Shown here piece by piece: positions 8,072 through 9,910 of a stretch of DNA of 9,910 nucleotides. The first letter of the stretch is position 1. Every line of letters begins with the position of its first letter. Both the position numbers and the translations under genes were made by a program. This stretch comes from Minisyncoccota bacterium (GTDB taxonomy: Bacteria; Patescibacteriota; Minisyncoccia; UBA6257; JAKLIH01), in the NCBI GenBank assembly GCA_028691405.1, contig JAQUZI010000019.1:1-9910 (forward strand). The letters run 5' to 3'. The notes under the pieces were generated by a model. The model was not told the origin of the DNA. It was given only the letters and a program-made list of their open reading frames with translations, and made no database searches.

Positions 8072-8194
8072 AATACCTATAAAACGCTTTTAAATCGTTT
8101 TTAAGGCCCCTCTCCCCCGATAATTATATTTTATAGGGGGAATATGATAAAACCCCATAAATTGCTTTAATTTATAGGGTTTTATATAGGTATT
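8072..8194. repeat. Cloverleaf-like nested inverted repeats
   Basis: An outer pair, AATACCTAT (8072-8080) with ATAGGTATT (8186-8194), encloses three hairpins. The first is AAAACG/CGTTTT (8081-8086 with 8096-8101). The second is CCCCC/GGGGG (8114-8118 with 8136-8140), with a further ATAA/TTAT pairing inside. The third is a 16-bp stem at 8148-8184. The first hairpin abuts the outer stem and the third is one base away, as in a multi-branched junction. The right outer arm covers the thyX stop codon and last bases. It could fold in RNA of either strand or as a DNA cruciform. The role is unknown; at minimum it ends converging transcripts. Confidence 0.45.
8148..8184. terminator. Bidirectional terminator hairpin downstream of thyX
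   Basis: A 16-base arm (8148-8163) and its near-perfect complement (8169-8184) have one C/A mismatch and a 5-base loop GCTTT. The stem contains CCCC/GGG next to AAAA/TTTT, so each strand has a short T-run at its 3' side. It begins 9 bases beyond the thyX stop on the minus strand and lies at the meeting point of converging transcription. Confidence 0.6.
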
Positions 8195-9572
8195 AGTCCA
8201 TATTTACACGTATATATTTAGCTAATAATGGATGTATTTCTTTTATTTTTTTATAGCATTCTTGGGCGATCATTCGATAAAATCAGTGACCTCTAATACC
8301 GCTTCTTAGAGATATAAAATGATGTAATTCTCTTAAATTTAATGTTATTAATACTCTTTTTCTAAAAGCTAATGGTAAAATATATTGTGCTTCATAAGGG
8401 TATTTCTTTTGTATTTGATCATATGCGTTTTTTGCTTTTTCTAAACATAGATTGTATTCGTTTTCTAGACCAACCTCTTTTATAATTTCTGGCGTTTCAT
8501 AGCCATAATCACATGTTAGGAGTTGGTTTGTTTGGGTGCAAATTCTATGTCTTTGAATATCTCTAAATGCACCATAATCTGTAAGTATATCAAATGAATA
8601 ATATATGTGCTCTAGCTCTCTGATTGGTTGATCAAAATCGCCTCTGTCCTTTAATGCAATATCTATTATTTCTTCTTTTTCTTCTTGTGATATATTATTT
8701 AATTTATTTTGTATTTCATTGTATGACAATGTTGAGTATTTATATAGTAATGCTAATATTAATTTATTTTCCGCATCTTTGTCACAATTAACTAGAGTAA
8801 CATAATTTTGATCTGAAGATTCTGACTTCCCTATAATGTTTTTTATTTTCGATGTTAAGTTTTTTTCAGTTTCTATTAAATATTTACTTTCAGTAGCATA
8901 TTTAATTAAAGTTGGAGTTTCTTCTAAAGCAACATCTTTTATTACCCTGCCAATACGTTGCATTTCTTCTAATGGATGGCTTAATAATTTTTTAATAGCG
9001 TATTCAAGAGATCTAGCATTAATGGTTATTCCAAGATTGGTTTGAGTAGCAGTAGTTAGTAAATATCTGCAGGTGTCGCATGTCTTACTTTTTATTTTTG
9101 TATTATATTGTATATCTGATATATCCCCTTCTTTTTGTATTTTTGTTTTTAAATAATCTGATACCTTGGTGTTAAATAATTCATATTGATTAAAAAGATA
9201 GTCACTAGTTTCAGTATAGAGTTTTAATAGTTCTGGGTCTTTTTTTAATGTTTCAGGTATGTAATAAGTATCTTTATTAAATAATTGGTAGCGTGTAGAT
9301 TTTTCTGTATATGATGCTAATCTATTATCTTCTATAACCTTTGTACCTAAGATGGATATATTTTCTATAGCTATAGATAATGTTGCATGTTCAGCCACTG
9401 ATGAATGGCCGTAGCCTACAACTCATTTTTCATGGAATTTTCTTGATTTATCTTCAGTTAATTCTTTAGCAATATCTTTGAAAGAATCAGGACTTCTTGA
9501 GCATTTGGCGAATGTTACAGCCTTGACTTCCGGAGACAAATCTTTTAAAAGGTAAACATTTAACTTGTTCAT
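8193..9572 (-). CDS. thyX: ThyX-like FAD-dependent thymidylate synthase, duplicated-domain form
   Basis: Predicted flavin-dependent enzyme methylating dUMP to dTMP with methylene-tetrahydrofolate. It is 459 residues with UGA=Trp: TGA at 9423-9425 gives W50 and at 8283-8285 gives W430; under the standard code only an internal 371-residue piece remains. About twice canonical ThyX length (near 220-250), it appears to hold two related halves. Half one has GYGHSSVAEHA (53-63), then DNRLASYTEKSTRY (82-95), then CRYLLTTATQTN and NARSLEYA. Half two has ELEHIYYSFDIL, RHR (341-343), then NLRELHHFISLR (412-423) and RGHWFYR (427-433). The signature RHRX7S is split: half one has DNRX7S and half two RHRX7L. 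The ATG at 9572 is chosen because it starts the conserved MNKLNVYLLKDLSPE segment; no Shine-Dalgarno is visible. It is convergent with the gltX run. Family assignment is firm; catalytic activity is inferred. Confidence 0.85.
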
Positions 9573-9601
9573 ATTGTATATTTAAAGTTTATTATATAAA
9601 A

Positions 9602-9630
9602 AGTATAGTTTAAAAATTAAAAAATTACAA
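9602..9630 (-). promoter_or_regulatory. Predicted thyX promoter
   Basis: On the minus strand, TTGTAA (complement of 9625-9630), a 17-base spacer and TATACT (complement of 9602-9607) form a good sigma-70-type match. A start near 9595 would give a leader of roughly 23 bases before the thyX ATG. It lies directly after the terminator of the upstream minus-strand gene, so thyX seems to be its own transcription unit. Confidence 0.6.
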
Positions 9631-9633
9631 GTT

Positions 9634-9663
9634 AAAAACACCCTTATTAAAAAAGGTGTTTTT
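9634..9663 (-). terminator. Intrinsic terminator of the winged-helix gene
   Basis: AAAAACACC (9634-9642) pairs with GGTGTTTTT (9655-9663) around a 12-base loop. Read on the minus strand the hairpin ends in TTTTT and lies 20 bases after the stop of the upstream minus-strand gene. The T-run on the other strand means it could act in both directions. Confidence 0.75.
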
Positions 9664-9683
9664 ATATAAAGCAATTTATTTAA

Positions 9684-9910
9684 TTATTTTTTGAAACGAT
9701 TAAGAATATAGTATACATTTCTACCAGTGTTGCCAATTTGTTCTACTTTCCCTTCTCTTTCTAAATCTTCAAGTATTCTATAGGCGGTACTATTAGATAC
9801 TTTAAATAAATTTTCTACTTGATCATTAGTGATAGTTTCATATTTAGTTAAAAATTCTAATACTTTGTATTTACGCATTTCTACTTCTTTTTGTTTTTGT
9901 ATATCAGTAG
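9684..9910 (-). CDS. Winged helix-turn-helix protein, C-terminal part (probably 5' truncated by window end)
   Basis: The minus-strand frame ends in TAA at 9684-9686 and stays open to the window edge. An ATG at 9878 would give a 64-residue protein. The frame, however, continues upstream with TDIQKQKEVE, which reads like ordinary coding sequence, so the ATG is probably internal to a longer gene. From the ATG, residues 1-60 form a classic winged helix: a helix KVLEFLTKY, the turn and recognition helix TNDQVENLFKVSNSTAYRIL, then LEREGKVEQIG and a beta wing GRNVYYIL. Such domains occur as stand-alone regulators and at the C-terminus of Fic-type and other CPR proteins; I cannot tell which. It is expected to bind DNA. 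It contains no Trp codon and is followed by a good terminator. Confidence 0.7.
   Translation of the reverse strand, partial: TDIQKQKEVEMRKYKVLEFLTKYETITNDQVENLFKVSNSTAYRILEDLEREGKVEQIGNTGRNVYYILNRFKK

Larger units (their letters stand above)
7700..8192. other. Gene-free interval between the convergent gltX run and thyX
   Basis: About 490 bases separate the plus-strand run from the end of minus-strand thyX. No long frame was found with UGA=Trp. The interval is very AT-rich but has sharp C- and G-runs (7726-7730, 7748-7751, 8107-8110, 8114-8118, 8136-8140, 8153-8156) that mark paired structure. Bases 7726-7996 look like an RNA transcript unit ending in a terminator, and 8072-8194 holds a nested inverted-repeat array. 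In 7997-8071 I see nothing recognisable. A 19-codon frame at 7824-7883 is discussed under findings. Confidence 0.6.

Noticed and set aside
8105..8156. G-quadruplex on the minus strand
   Set aside because: Only two G-tracts lie close together and the next is over 30 bases away. Pairing with the nearby complementary run explains the C/G-runs better.
3532..9572. ftsW, murG, gltX and thyX as pseudogenes broken by stop codons
   Set aside because: Every interruption is TGA, never TAA or TAG. The frame is kept across all of them, and conserved motifs continue on both sides at normal spacing, so recoding explains them better than decay.
1..9910. CRISPR array, insertion sequence, phage or defence island
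   Set aside because: No regularly spaced direct repeats, transposase, integrase, terminal inverted repeats or defence-type domains were seen. The content is core housekeeping plus one surface protein.

Overview
The window comes from a small, AT-rich bacterial genome that reads UGA as tryptophan. Eighteen in-frame TGA codons lie inside six genes. Wherever the family is familiar (GluRS, ThyX, FtsW) they fall at positions where tryptophan is expected, and all eight stop codons that can be seen are TAA or TAG. The duplicated-domain ThyX-like protein, the short gamma-type DnaX, the GluRS variety, the pilin-like surface protein and the lack of Shine-Dalgarno sequences point to a Patescibacteria/CPR-type organism. 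FtsW, MurG and ParB argue against a Mollicute, the other common UGA=Trp group. Known recoded CPR (Gracilibacteria, Absconditabacteria) use UGA for glycine, so a UGA=Trp CPR lineage is the most notable signal here. The lineage assignment is inference.

Layout. 2-871 (+): C-terminal part of a secreted, pilin-like or carbohydrate-binding-like protein. 935-2029 (+): dnaX behind an extended -10 promoter. 2040-2110 (+): tRNA-Gln with anticodon CUG. 2170-7699 (+): a very compact gene run parB-ftsW-murG-gltX-65-aa small ORF, with gaps of only 1 to 4 bases. 7700-8192: a gene-free stretch with a probable structured RNA ending in an intrinsic terminator near 7996, then a cloverleaf-like set of inverted repeats overlapping the end of thyX. 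8193-9572 (-): thyX-like gene with its own promoter. 9634-9663: terminator. 9684-9910 (-): C-terminal winged-helix part of a gene that runs off the window.

Functionally the plus-strand run joins chromosome segregation (ParB), septal peptidoglycan synthesis (FtsW polymerase and MurG, which makes lipid II) and tRNA charging (GluRS), next to the replication clamp loader (DnaX). ThyX would supply dTMP for DNA synthesis. Under the standard code ftsW, murG, gltX and thyX look broken into pieces; read with UGA=Trp each is intact and full length.
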